Source: Amphimedon queenslandica
Taxonomy: Eukaryota; Porifera; Demospongiae; Haplosclerida; Niphatidae
Assembly (NCBI RefSeq): GCF_000090795.2
Contig: NW_003546248.1
Coordinates: 199,744-263,743 of the forward strand
Direction: 5' to 3'
Length of the DNA: 64,000 nt
In this document: positions 13,774-31,341 of the stretch, piece after piece
Position numbering within the stretch: position 1 is the stretch's first letter
Layout of the letters: every line of letters begins with the position of its first letter
Notes under the pieces: generated by a model
Told to the model about the DNA's origin: nothing
The model's input: the letters and a program-made list of their open reading frames with translations, nothing else
Database searches by the model: none
Made by a program: the position numbers and the translations under genes

Positions 13774-14601
13774 ATGGATCTCTACTGGGGATGGCCTAGA
13801 GTACAGGTGGATCTGGATGAAGATAATAGAAATGCCAATGCCATACCGATTGAAGCGGCTGTTGTCTTTTACAACAGCCAATCTCAATCATCTTCTTATA
13901 GTAGTTTTCCTACAGACTGTTGTGATGATGATGAGGAGGAGGAGGAGGAGGAGGATTTTGAACTGCAAGAAGAGGATCAAGAGATTGGAGCTAGTAAGAG
14001 GGGAAGGAAGAGAGGGAGGAGGAATAAAACTAAAAAGGAGAAGGAGGACTCTGAGGCCTCACAAAGAAAGCAGAAAAATTCTCAAGAGAGAAAAAGAGTG
14101 AAGAGTATAAGGCTAAAATATAATGAACTGAGAAAGGTTCTTGGCTTTGACACAACAAAGAAACTTTGCAAGCAAAAGATTCTTGACGCTGCAATAGAGT
14201 ACATCACCAAACTGCAAGATATGATCAAAGATGACAGGGAAGAGGAGCCTCTTCTTCTATGTGATGAGACCATTCACTCTATCGAGAGCAGCAGCAGCGG
14301 CAGTACTGAGTGCTCATCAGTCTTGTCTCCCGCGCCTACTTCTGAGCTTAGCCCGGTCCCTTTTTCCTATTCCTATGGAATTGGACGGTGTCCTGCTTTA
14401 ACTCCATCATTATGCTCCCCTCCTCAGGCTCAGTTCACACTGATGGAGTTATACAATCATGGAAGATGGAGGGCTACTCCTGAGATGGAGTTTCCCTGCA
14501 ATGTCGGGGTCACTACGCCTCCTGCTACTTTTGATTCATCGTATACTATTTCACCACCTCCAACGATCCCTCTCCATCACATGATGTTCAATGAAAACTA
14601 G
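13774..14601 (+). CDS. Basic helix-loop-helix transcription factor, single exon
   Basis: A 275-aa protein with an acidic run (DDDEEEEEEEDFELQEEDQE, residues about 50-70), a Lys/Arg-rich stretch (SKRGRKRGRRNKTKKEKEDS) and a bHLH domain at about residues 97-150. The basic region is RKQKNSQERKRVKSIRLKY, with the E-box-contacting Glu followed by Arg-Lys-Arg. Helix 1 is NELRKVLGF, the loop DTTKKLCKQK, and helix 2 ILDAAIEYITKLQDMI. The rest is Ser/Pro-rich and disordered. The NxQERxRVK...LR pattern resembles group A (tissue-type) bHLH proteins, but I cannot place it in Atonal, ASC or another named family. No intron, TATA-type promoter with E-boxes upstream. Confidence 0.88.
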   Translation: MDLYWGWPRVQVDLDEDNRNANAIPIEAAVVFYNSQSQSSSYSSFPTDCCDDDEEEEEEEDFELQEEDQEIGASKRGRKRGRRNKTKKEKEDSEASQRKQKNSQERKRVKSIRLKYNELRKVLGFDTTKKLCKQKILDAAIEYITKLQDMIKDDREEEPLLLCDETIHSIESSSSGSTECSSVLSPAPTSELSPVPFSYSYGIGRCPALTPSLCSPPQAQFTLMELYNHGRWRATPEMEFPCNVGVTTPPATFDSSYTISPPPTIPLHHMMFNEN

Positions 14602-14833
14602 TTCATAAAAGAGAGTTTCAAAACTAAAGTTTAAACATGTTTTTGTATAGATATTTTCATGGTTTTCAGGTGTTTTCACTGTTTTGTGAGAAAGAAAGTT
14701 GCGTCTTTGCGAAAGACAGTGTGTTGTTTGCGTAGGCGGCTCATAAAATTATTCTTTTATTGAAGGCGTGGTTGAGGTGTGGTTGTAATTGTAAAATGGC
14801 ATAGAGTGAAGACGAGATATTGAAGAGAGAGTA

Positions 14834-17370
<2,537 letters not shown>

Positions 17371-17694
17371 ATGTATGCATCAATCCAATAATCACTGATT
17401 GTTATCTCTTATACTTCCCTCCCTCTCAAAGTCTCCTCTTCAGTAATCATTCACTGTTTTGTGTTGTTGTTGTCATTGTTGTTCATAGTCAATAATAATA
17501 ATTATTGGTCGATAATAATGCATTACACAAAATAATAATTATAACAGTGACAATAAAACAGCAAATTACTACAAACAAACAAAAAAAGGAAATAAACAAT
17601 CAACAAGGATATAATATATAATGAAGCTGGTGTGATAATATAGTAGAAATAATGAAAGAGAGAAAGCAAGAGAGAGAGAGGAGAGAAGTGTAGC
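17371..17694. other. Convergent 3' spacer between SRPK and FAM72
   Basis: AT-rich, with short palindromic runs around 17495-17550 (aataataataattattgg and its mirror) and a GA-rich stretch at 17654-17690. No gene recognised. Confidence 0.5.
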
Positions 17695-18902
<1,208 letters not shown>

Positions 18903-19103
18903 ATGACAGTCTTGATGTAGCCCAGACATTTACTACTATCCTTTTTTTGCCTCTCTTCACTGAAACGCGTTGTCTTGTCTTTCAATGAAAGAGAGATGGC
19001 GAGCTAGGGAGGGGTTATTTATGTGGGCGTAAATACATTCTGATTGGTTAACAATTGCCATAGAAACGCCACGACAACGCATAGCTGAATATAAAACGGT
19101 CAA
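18903..19103. promoter_or_regulatory. FAM72 upstream region
   Basis: Short spacer between the FAM72 start and the TUBGCP6 stop. It contains ATTGG (CCAAT on the minus strand) near 19041-19045 and an ACGCGT near 18965. No separate gene seen. Confidence 0.4.
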
Positions 19104-22100
19104 TTATAAGTAATAGTGGTTAAAGTTTAAACGGAGAAGTATCTCTTGTAGATATGGCTGGAATCCTTTTGCAACTAATTTATCTATAACTATTAATAAT
19201 AAAAATTAAAACACAAATACGATTAATAAAATAATACCTTTAATGAGAAGCCTACAGCTGTCATTAAAAGATTGATACATTTTTCTTGTTTGTTGCGTCT
19301 CTGCTGGCCTCACTTGCTCAATTAAACAAAAGCAAAACTTTACAATGCAGGACAACATGTTATTAACTATTCCTAGTACAGGGCCTGCTTTAGCAGTTAG
19401 CAAACACCTTGAGAGAATGCTAGAAGTATATTCAGAATACACTGTAATTAAATCATCCAAACAGTCGACCTAGAATAGTAATAAAAATTAATTTATTATT
19501 ATTACTTATTGCATACTTTCTTCATGTTAGATTTTAATTCAATCCAAGATACATGAAACAGTTGGTTTGATAGGTAACTTTCAATGACTGTTAAGAAATG
19601 CTGTAACTGTTGCCTAAAGAAGGAAATGAGAGAATGTGTGTGTGTGTATATATTATATAAGTACATGATGCACAAAAATGGCTAACCTTTGCGCATTTAA
19701 TGTCCTCATATGTTTAACAGTTAATCTATCTCTTTCAGCACCTAAGGAACAACAACACGTATTAATACATTATTATAATATTCTTATCATTATTACTTTT
19801 ACTAGCTAATTTAATGAAAGATTTCTTTAGTAACCACGAAACTCTCTTAATGTTCAATAGAAAATGAAAAACCTACAGCACATGGACACCATAAACAAAG
19901 GAAAGCAAGAGGGAGGATACTTTGTTAAAATTGTCGATGTGTTCCGATGTAATGACAATATTAAGCGGCCAATTAACCTATTTGTAATAAAATTAAAAAA
20001 ATTCAATTCAACAAAAAATACTTTATAGTCCAATTTAAAATGCTTGAGGTCTAAAAATTAAATAAATAAATAATAATAATTATTAACATAGATACTCACT
20101 ATCGGTGCTAGTTGCTTGAAGTGGGCATGTCCTAGTTAATAATAAGTTATTAATCATGAGTTCACTATGTTTGTATAATGATGAATCCAAAGCATGATGT
20201 AATAATGACATAAGAAATGAATTATTGATCAACGAATCTCCAAACATGAACTACAAGTATGATACATACTAAAAACAGTAACTTAATATTAATAATATTT
20301 ACTTCTTTAAATAACGGGTTGGTCAAAGTGTCAGCAAATGCTCCATCTTCCAGCATTAAAAAATGTTTAATTAATTTGAAATGATCGATAATCTTTAGTT
20401 CGTTGATAAAATAATCAACTAGAGCAGAGTTGATTATGCCAGACCTGAGTAAACAATAAACAAAAACAATAGTAAATAATAACGTACTGCGTTGTTATTG
20501 GTAGAGAGATGCATTCCTCTAGTAAAGATGGCAAAGAAAGCAAATAAAAATCATCTTTTTCTTCCTCGCAATCATCATCATCATCACTTGTTAATAATAG
20601 TTTATTGAGATCATAATTAGGAACATCTATTAATAGAAAACAGTAAAGCATGGGTTATCTATGCTATGGTACTTTTCAAAAATTGACATAATTTTTAAAA
20701 TGGCCATGAGTTACATGTAGTTGGAATCAGCTTAAATTTCTTAAAGTCATATATATTAATAATACCTGAAAACTGATAATCCCTATTGCTGTAACTTGAG
20801 TAACAATTGAATTCCAAACCTACATGCATTTATTACTATAACTATAACAATTATTAACTATTCTTTACTTTCTTCAATAATTGCACTGCATTCATTTTGC
20901 TGACTTGGTAAGGGGGTGTGACCTTTTGTTTCGATATCAATGGGTGGAGTTTCTGAAGGATAAAGAATATCTTGCATAATTGACGAGGGGGCATGGCTCC
21001 TTGTTCCGATATCGACAAGCGGAGTTTCTGAAGGATAAAGAATATCTTGCATAACTGACGAGGGGGCATGGCCTCTTGTTCCATTATCAACGGGCGGAGT
21101 TTCTAAAGGATAAAGAATATCTTGCATAACTGACAAGGGGGCATGGCCTCTTGTTCCGATATCAACGGGCGGAGTTTCTGAAGGATAAAGAATATCTTGC
21201 ATAACTGACGAGGGGGCATGGCCTCTTGTTCCGATATCAACGGGCGGAGTTTCTGAAGGATAAAGAATATCTTGCATAACTGACGAGGGGGCATGGCCTC
21301 TTGTTCCATTATCAACGGGCAGAGTTTCTGAAGGATAAAGAATATCTTGCATAACTGACAAGGGGGCATGGCCTCTTGTTCCGATATCAACGGGCGGAGT
21401 TTCTGAAGGATAAAGAATATCTTGCATAACTGACGAGGGGGCATGGCCCCTTGTTCCAACATGTAAAGTTTCCTCAGGCACCTCATCATTAATTTGTTGA
21501 GGGGTGTCGTCTATTTTTGCAAGTTTAGCTTTTTCATCATCATCTCTCATTTCATTTATTAATTGAAGTCTCTCCATTCCAAGGCTAAATCTCTTCTCCC
21601 TCCATTTTGACCGCTGCTCTCTCTTCTCTGCTTCTTTACTCAATTCCTCATAATGCTCAAGCATCTCCTCCCTAACAAAATTTGGTCAAAATATTTCTAT
21701 TGCTAATTTCCTATATTTACTATTACTACATAATTACTGTGGCCATGAAAATTACTTTAAAGATTGTTCCAATTCTTGTGCTTTTACATCAGTCACTAAC
21801 AAAGCTTCTTCTTCTTCTCTTTTCATTTCTATTAATTCTTGTTTCAACTGCAAAGAAATAAATAAAACAGCAATAATAATTGTCTTTTTTTTAGTTACTG
21901 CTTTGGCTTTATCTGCTTGCTCTTTTATTTCTAAAAACAACTCTTTCTTCTTAGACAACTCTTCTCTCTCTTCCCTTTCTTCATTTTCTAAAAATTGATA
22001 ATAATTAAAAAAATCAACAATAATAAATAAATATTACCCTTTAATTCTCTCATTTTATTTCTTGCTGTTTCTCTAGCTGCTAACAGTGGCTGCAAGGCCT

Positions 22101-24691
22101 TCAATTTATCTCGCTTTATCTTTTAAAAAACATTAGAAATAATGACAATAAAAACAAGCATACCTTCTCTTCTCTCTCTCTTTTATGCTTCATCAACACT
22201 TCTTCCATTTTCTCTTTATAGTTTTGACACTTTATATAAATATCCTTCAGTTGGTTGCTTGATTGAGCCAGCATTAGAGATGGGACTGAACTTAGCTCAT
22301 TTATAACATCATGCTATTATTCAATCCACTGTAATTGTCATTAATTTCAATTATCAACTCACTTGAGGGCAACATATCTTCAATAGATTGATGGATTTTC
22401 CAATATTTAATATCGTATCCTTATAATTAGAAATACAGTCAGGGACACGCCCATCTCTAAAGCTAAACCCTTGCGACCAATAACGATCATCTAACAAAAA
22501 CAATAACCATTCATTCTCTTACTCTCCCCTCACCTCTTCTCTCTAATACAATGTCATTTTGTTCCAAACCAAATCCCTCAATGCATTGACCCTCATAAAC
22601 CCAACAGTGTAGAAACCTACATACAGTATGGGAATGGAAATATCACGGTATGGGAATGAACACATGGTAGTATGGAATGCAGGGTTTTCCCACAGGATTT
22701 TGGGAGCTTGTGTTTTTTATAAATTTTTAAAGTTGCTAAAAAATATCAGGTCAAAGTCATTGTACATGGTCTTGGGCCAAATTCTGCCAAAATTAAAAAA
22801 GGAGAGGATTCTACATTTTTCCCCTGATACATATACATGTACTTATGCTGTTTGAACTGATTATAATCAAAACTGGATTTTTTGATGAATTTTTAAAGTT
22901 GCAATGAAGCAAGCTTTTAGCTCACTTAGCATGCTTTCAACCTTGTGGGAAACACTGATGGAATGAGAATAAGAGGTTATGAGAGTGAAATACACACATA
23001 CATACATACTGTACCTAAAGTATGGTTGCATGGTCTGCCTAAATATTCCAATGATTATATTGTATAAAGGCAGTCCTTGAGATGATACACATTGGGAATA
23101 TAATGAATCCAATAACAATAATCCCTATTAACAACAAACAATAAGAACAATAAAAACAACTAAAGCAATACTTCATTAGCGTTGGAAGATAACGAGGACT
23201 TGACCAAGCTAAAAAGCAATAAATAAATAAATAAGTAAATAAATAAATTAATACTAACTTTAATAAGTATTGCATCGTACTTAATTGTGACTGAATCCAA
23301 AATTGAGAAATATCTTTAATAACAATTAACTCATTAATTTATAATGACTAATTAAAAATTACCACGTTCCATCAATTGATTATATTGTAATTGTAAATAA
23401 TTCAACAAAGAATTAATTGATATATAATGAGACCTAATTATCTCATCTCTCAATATCTAGTATTAATTAATTAATTAATTAACATAATAATAATGAATAT
23501 TAATTACCTCAACATCAATTTTCCTCTTTTCTGATAAATTAAAGCACTGAGCTAATAAATATTCGTAGTCTTTAATTAATTGAAGTGGGCGTGGTCCACC
23601 CACAAATTGATTAGTTTCACCACCAGACACACTCGTTAATTGATTAACAAAATAATTAACAGAGTAATTAAATACAGCATCGTCACTCTCTGACAGATAG
23701 CAAAAAGACCTATTAATCAATTATTATCAATAATAATTAAGTAATATTAATAAATTAATTACCTTTCTATTGGCCCCTCCCAGGAGTGAGAAGTGGGCAT
23801 GTCAGTTAACGAGGTCACATGATCTATTGTCAATTCCTCGTCAGATTCAACTGAAAGAGGAGGAGAAACAGGCAGAACTAGCTTATCATTAGTTGCATAT
23901 CCCTAAACACATAGAAATGATTATTAATTTAATATCAATAGTACTTTGAGGTAATTAGTTAACGGGTCAGGAGGCGTGGCCTCTTGTGTAAGGAGAGGAA
24001 CAGAAAGAGATATGTTAACTGAATCAGTTGTAGTGTGAGTGAGACCAGAGAATAATGTAACATCCACAGACTGCAAAGGAGAGAGGGGAGGATGATTACT
24101 GTACACCGTGTGCATAATGTCACCTCTTTCATGTAAAATGATGTAGATGGGGTTTCCCTAAAAACCTAATGTAAAATTCAAAATGTATGTACATGTACAT
24201 GTACGGTCATGTGTACCTCAATACTAGATGGAATAGAAAGAAGAGAAGGTGTCAAAGAGAATCTCGTATCATTACATAACTATTAAAAATTAATTAAGTT
24301 GATGATATACGTAAATTTCATGTACCTCTGGTTCTGAACTATGCGATGATAAAGTTGATAAAAATACAAATATTTCGTCAGAGTACGGACATAATGTTTG
24401 CAATAATGGTACAGACTCAAATAGACGATCCTTATTATTCTGAGACTGAATATAAAGGACTTGAGAAAGGACATCAGATTCTGGTGACATGTTTCTTTTT
24501 GATCGCCCGTCAATTTCTTTAAATAAAATAACATTAAAAGCAATTTTAAAAAGTTCGTCATCAGATATTCCCTTTTTATCGATCAGTTTGTGGGTGAAGG
24601 AAGGTAATAGGTTTCTTTTTCCCTTTCTCTTCTCATTTTTGATGCAGAAGCAAAGATCCTTCACCATTTTAATGACACTCATCCCCGCCAT
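19104..24691 (-). CDS. TUBGCP6: Gamma-tubulin complex component 6 (GCP6)
   Basis: Scaffold of the gamma-tubulin ring complex and centrosome. The start MAGMSVIKMVKDLCF (24691; an upstream in-frame ATG lies at 24709) aligns with the start of vertebrate GCP6. The GRIP1 part shows QTMQPYFRYL and FLHCWVYEGQCIEGFG, then DDRYWSQGFSFRDGRVPDCI and ILNIGKSINLLKICCPQ. A long coiled coil follows (REEEEALLVTDVKAQELEQ; LEHYEELSKEAEKREQRSKW). Next are seven nearly identical 25-residue repeats (see the separate feature), an acidic segment, then the GRIP2 part: DYFINELKIIDHFKLIKHFL, LEDGAFADTLTNPLFKE and YTSSILSRCLLTAKAGPVLG. The terminal exon (19104..about 19190) reads VIDKLVAKGFQPYLQEILLR then LNFNHYYL, matching the conserved end of GCP6. 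At least 20 exons. A hAT element lies in the intron between 22,620 and 23,010. Divergent from TBC1D22. Confidence 0.93.
20925..21460 (-). repeat. Coding 75-bp tandem repeat in TUBGCP6
   Basis: Seven 75-bp copies plus a degenerate eighth encode a 25-residue unit: GTRGHAPSSVMQDILY followed by PSETPPVDI. Copies differ mainly at two sites (S/L after HAP, and VDI/VDN) in an alternating pattern, which suggests duplication of pairs. The unit lies between the coiled coil and the GRIP2 domain, the same place where human GCP6 carries nine 27-residue repeats. Confidence 0.95.
22680..22957. mobile_element. Non-autonomous hAT-type element carrying the ~185-bp repeat
   Basis: A 278-bp element in a TUBGCP6 intron. 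The left end is CAGGGTTTTCCCACAGG and the reverse complement of the right end is CAGTGTTTCCCACAAGG. A perfect 8-bp duplication ATGGAATG flanks it (22672..22679 and 22958..22965). CAG-type termini with 8-bp duplications define hAT elements. The middle is one reverse-orientation unit of the dispersed repeat ('gtacatggtcttgggccaaa', 'ctgatacatatacatgtact'). The right end carries 'agcttttagctcacttagc', found again beside larger repeat blocks at 40400-40455 and 62284-62341. No coding capacity. Confidence 0.92.
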
Positions 24692-24832
24692 TTTATTGCT
24701 TCGGAGCATGCGCAGAATAAATCCCGTAATTTTACAAAATCCGCTATACTCCGTAAATTACACGTTATTGAATGGGAGTGGCTTGTAAGCTAATATAGTG
24801 GGCGTGTCGATCAGGCACAAACATTAACAGCA

Positions 24833-27243
<2,411 letters not shown>

Positions 27244-27535
27244 TCCCTCATTTGCTTGCTCTAGTGTGTCATATCTTACTATACTACCTATACAACAGTC
27301 CGCAGTGTTATTATTATTATTATTATTACTGTTGTTGTTATTACCATTATTAGTTTTATATTGACAAACAAGCCTCAAAACAGGTGTTTTTAGATATTAT
27401 TGTTTACATAGATATTATTGTTTACATTTTGTTAATAAACTTAATAATTTCCATGTGTAATCAGTAAAACTCCGTATATCTGGCTCAGGTCCGCCCACTC
27501 ACTCAGCACTTTCAGGGGCAGAGAGAGAGAGAGAG

Positions 27536-29420
27536 ATGGAGGAAAACAGCACTAATTTTATTGTGATGGGAGCCTCGGTGAGTTATACAGCATATGACAA
27601 TAATATCATTAATATTTTCTCTTTTTGCGTAGGGGGATCTTGCTAAAAAGAAGATATACCCTACCCTATGGTGAGAAATGATAGTTTTATTATCAAAAAC
27701 TATATTTAAGTTCTTTCCCTGCAGGAATATTTACAAGTCTGGTGTTCTCCCTCCTGATACGAGGTTCATTGGTTATGCCCGTTCAGCTCTCACTGTTCCT
27801 CAGCTGAGAGAGAAGTCTGAACCATATATTAAAGTAAAATTGTTGTTGTTTGTTGTTTTTTTTTAGTTATTGTTGTTTAGGCTAAAGACGACGAGAAGGC
27901 TAAGTTGGATTCATTTTTTGCTGCTAATGATTACGTCAAAGGTTCCTATACTGAAGCTGAAGCATTTACTGCTCTCAACGACGCGTTGCTTAAGATAGAA
28001 AAAGGAAGAAAAGGGAACAGGCTGTTTTATTTAGCTCTACCTCCTTCCGTTTTTGACTCTGTCACAAAGCTCATTAAAACCCAGTGCATGTCAAAAACGT
28101 GAGAAAAAAAAGAAGAGATTTAAAAATAATCTTTACTTTGTTTTTTTTTACTCCTAGTGGTTGGAACAGGATTATTGTTGAGAAGCCGTTTGGTAAAGAC
28201 AGTGAAAGCTCGGCTAAACTCTCTAAGCACTTGTCTTCTCTTTTCACCGAGGAAGAGATATACAGGATCGATCATTACCTTGGCAAGGAGATGGTTCAGA
28301 ATCTACTAGTACTGAGGTGGGTTCTGGAACGCAAGTAAATTTAAACATTACCGGAACCCTTGTCGTTATTAGGTTTGCTAATGCAATATTTCAGCCGATT
28401 TGGAATAGGGATAATATTGCAAATGTTGTCATTACTTTTAAAGAGCCTTTCGGTACCAAAGGTCGTGGAGGATACTTTGATGAGTTTGGGATCATTCGTG
28501 ATGTCATGCAGAATCATTTGTTACAGTTAATGTGTCTAACTGCAATGGAGAAACCACCAACCAGTGACCCAGAGGACATCAGAAATGAAAAGGTAGGATA
28601 AGTTGTAATCACTCTCTCTGTGATTTTGTGGTTTCTATGCTGATAAGAATCTTATTGAATAGTAATGTTTACTGTTGCATTTATGCTGATAACAAGAGTT
28701 ACAATGAAAATAGTGATAATATTGTCAGTAAATGAAACATTAGTTTTGTCACTTTCCTGAGCAAAGGTTTAGCACTAATGACACTTATTTTGTGCTAAAC
28801 GTATGTATTTAAGTGTTATATTTTTTAATGATTTCTCAGGTCAAAGTTTTAAAGGCCATTCGCCCGCTTGAGTTGTCTGATGTGGTACTCGGTCAGTATG
28901 CTGGTGATCCTGAGGGAGAAGGAGAGGCAAAGGAAGGTTACCTTGACGACGAGACTGTCCCTAAAGGATCCCGTACACCAACTTATGCTGTTGCTGTACT
29001 ACGAATCAATAATGAGAGATGGGAGGGAGTTCCATTCATACTGAAATGTGGAAAAGGTATATACATGTAATTAAAATAATAATAATAATAATAATATATT
29101 AAATACATTAATGTGTAATGCTTTGATTGCTTACCAAAACCACCAGTCCCTGTAGGAAGTTTTAATTAATTTTAATTTCAATTAAAATAGAACAATGTAT
29201 GAATTTTTAAAGTTGCTACAAAACTGGGCCAAACTCCCTGTACTATAGTACAGGGTCATTGGCCAAATTTTGCCAAAAATGAAAAGGGGGGAATTCTCCA
29301 TTTTTACAATTTTTGCTGATGCATATACATGTACTTATGTTGTGTAGAAAGTTTGAGCTGATTCCAATCAAATTTAGATTTTATACAAATTTTTAAACAA
29401 ATTTGCTCCTTTAATAGTCA

Positions 29421-29484
<64 letters not shown>

Positions 29485-30178
29485 TTATTTACAGCTCTGA
29501 ATGAGAGAAAGGCTGAGATAAGAGTCCAATTCAAAGATGTTCCTGGTGATATATTCCACGGTAAAGCCAAAAGGAATGAGCTAGTCATTAGGGTCCAGCC
29601 CAACGAGGCCATGTACACCAAAGTAATGACAAAGAAACCAGGCATGTCTTTTGACCCACTGGAAACTGAATTGGACCTTACATATAAACTAAGATTTAAG
29701 GTATTGCATTATTATTGTTAGTTTATTATTCATAAGGATATGTATAATTCATATCCTATTTATATATTATTATTATTATTATTTTATGTATTATATGATT
29801 TCTCTCTTTCTAGGACGTATATTTACCAGATGCTTATGAAAGGCTCATTTTGGATGTGTTTGGAGGCAGTCAAATGCATTTTGTAAGGAGGTATGTATTA
29901 GTTTCATAATGTACTGTCTATTTTTTAATGTAATTATTACGTGTAGCGATGAATTGGCTGAGGCTTGGCGTATATTCACTCCACTTCTCCACAAAATTGA
30001 AGAAGGAAAAGTTTCGCCTATACAATACAAATTTGGAACGTAAGCTACAATAATTGATAAGTAATACTTTGGTTTTTGTTATTTTTTTAGTCGTGGTCCA
30101 CCTGAAGCTGACAAGTTTATTGAAGAGCTAGGTTTTGTGTACTCGGGTACATACCAGTGGCTTCCATCGCACCAGTGA
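27536..30178 (+). CDS. G6PD: Glucose-6-phosphate 1-dehydrogenase
   Basis: First enzyme of the oxidative pentose phosphate pathway (G6P + NADP+ to 6-phosphogluconolactone + NADPH), cytosolic. The start [20 protein letters not shown] includes the GASGDLAKK coenzyme fingerprint. Then [51 protein letters not shown], the substrate-binding and catalytic motif [80 protein letters not shown] and [10 protein letters not shown]-stop. About twelve exons. Length and active site look complete. It follows TBC1D22 in the same orientation after 292 bp of (ATT)-rich spacer. An intron contains a dispersed-repeat copy followed by an (ATT)n tract. Confidence 0.97.
29180..29405 (-). repeat. Dispersed ~185-bp repeat, copy in G6PD intron
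   Basis: One reverse unit: 'actccctgtactatagtaca', 'gccaaattttgccaaaaatg', 'tgatgcatatacatgtactt', 'gttgtgtagaaagtttgagc'. It ends beside the (ATT)n tract at 29424-29485. Confidence 0.88.
29424..29485 (+). repeat. (ATT)n microsatellite in a G6PD intron
   Basis: About 60 bp of perfect ATT repeats just before an acceptor (tttacag then CTCTGAATGAG). Confidence 0.95.
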
Positions 30179-30312
30179 CCATCGTCCATTGAACCAATGC
30201 ATAACTTTTTGAGTGGTCGATTTTTAATAGAATATCAAGAATAGCTAGTGTCTGTAGTATAGTATTTTCAGTTGAAATAATAATAATAATAAAGGAATAG
30301 AATAAATGTTGT

Positions 30313-31170
30313 TCAATTGTCATATAGTCTTTGTTCAATTGGTGTGCTAAATGCTGTATTTCGTTTAAAAGGACTTGAGCTGTCGACCACTGGAGACACG
30401 CCCTTTCAGAAAAAGAGTGGAGAAGATTGTTAATTTTTTGTTAATTGATTGGATTTTATTGTTCTTACTGTGATTGAGTGAATGTTGTGTCGCCAGAAAG
30501 TTGCTGAATCATCCTCAAAATTGTGTACCTATGTACATAGAGCATTTAATTTTAACAACTTCATGTAAAAAATTGCTACAAAAGAATCAGTCAGTTTTCT
30601 TTATTTCTTGCTACATTTAATATGTAGGAAGCTTGAGCTCGTTTTGATTGCAAAAGTTAGAATACCTGTTCTTTCTCTTGTGGTATGAATCCTGATGCCA
30701 TAAAGTCCTGTTTTGTTACTGTTTTAAAATCAAAAGGAGGCGGCATGGCTTTGACTATCTCTTCCTCTAGCTCTGATTCTACTAGCTTGTATAGTTCCTT
30801 TTTAAGCTTATTCTCTCTCTTCCCTCCTTCTCCTCCTCCTCTTAGCTCTTTAAACTCATCCGAATGAACTGATGGGGTATAGGACACTCCACTAGTAGTA
30901 GCAGTCTCCATTGTACTGCTATCAGAATGCACAGATAATAAACCCTAACATGTAATAATAACAGAGGTAGATACACAATGTTCATACTTTATGTCCTACT
31001 CTGTGTAGATTAGTGCACAGTGTACCGTCAGGATTCCTGTTCCCTGTCTCTAACGGCTCGCATTGTCTCTATTACATTCATCATTATGTGCTAAACTGAT
31101 AATGGTAGGTCCTTACCTCTTCTACCCAATTATATATCAGGGTCTTTGGCTTGCTGCTAGCTGCAGCCAT
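30313..31170 (-). CDS. SPAG8: SPAG8-like axonemal protein
   Basis: Short orthologue of sperm-associated antigen 8, a ciliary microtubule-associated protein in vertebrates. Exon 1: MAAASSKPKTLIYNWVEE. Exon 2: RQCEPLETGNRNPDGTLCTN then LHRVGHK. Exon 3 (30666..30944): GLLSVHSDSSTMETATTSGV, YTPSVHSDEFKELRGGG, KLKKELYKLVESELEEEIVK, DFKTVTKQDFMASGFIPQEK. Exon 4 (30313..30402): GVSPVVDSSSPFKRNTAFST then PIEQRLYDN-stop. The YNW-EER, GHKGLL, SY-P, LRG-K and PGVS...PF-KN-SFSTP landmarks occur in the same order as in human SPAG8. The long N-terminal part of the human protein is absent. All junctions used are canonical and phase 0. Divergent from ARIH1. Confidence 0.8.
30540..30655 (-). repeat. Degenerate fragment of the dispersed repeat
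   Basis: 'aaaaaattgctacaaaagaa' and 'taatatgtaggaagcttgagctcgttttg' match parts of the unit; it lies in the SPAG8 intron. Confidence 0.5.
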
Positions 31171-31341
31171 TGTTGTTACCCGGTTGCTATTAGAAACAAG
31201 CCACACCCTTGGAGCTAAAGGCATAATGCGTGAATATTAACGTAATCTCGTTACTATTAATAGACGATGGGTTCTAAAAATAGAATCATGACCATCCTTC
31301 CATAAAAATGAGAAGAGGAATGAGCAAGCATACAAACTGTC

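Noticed and set aside
13774-14601. Assignment of the bHLH gene to Atonal or ASC
   Set aside because: Basic-region and helix residues do not match either family closely enough by eye; a tree would be needed.
21103-21489. Repetitive open frames encoding HAPPRQLCKIFFIL-like units
   Set aside because: Alternate-frame reading of the TUBGCP6 75-bp repeats; the real frame joins the coiled coil and GRIP2 exons.
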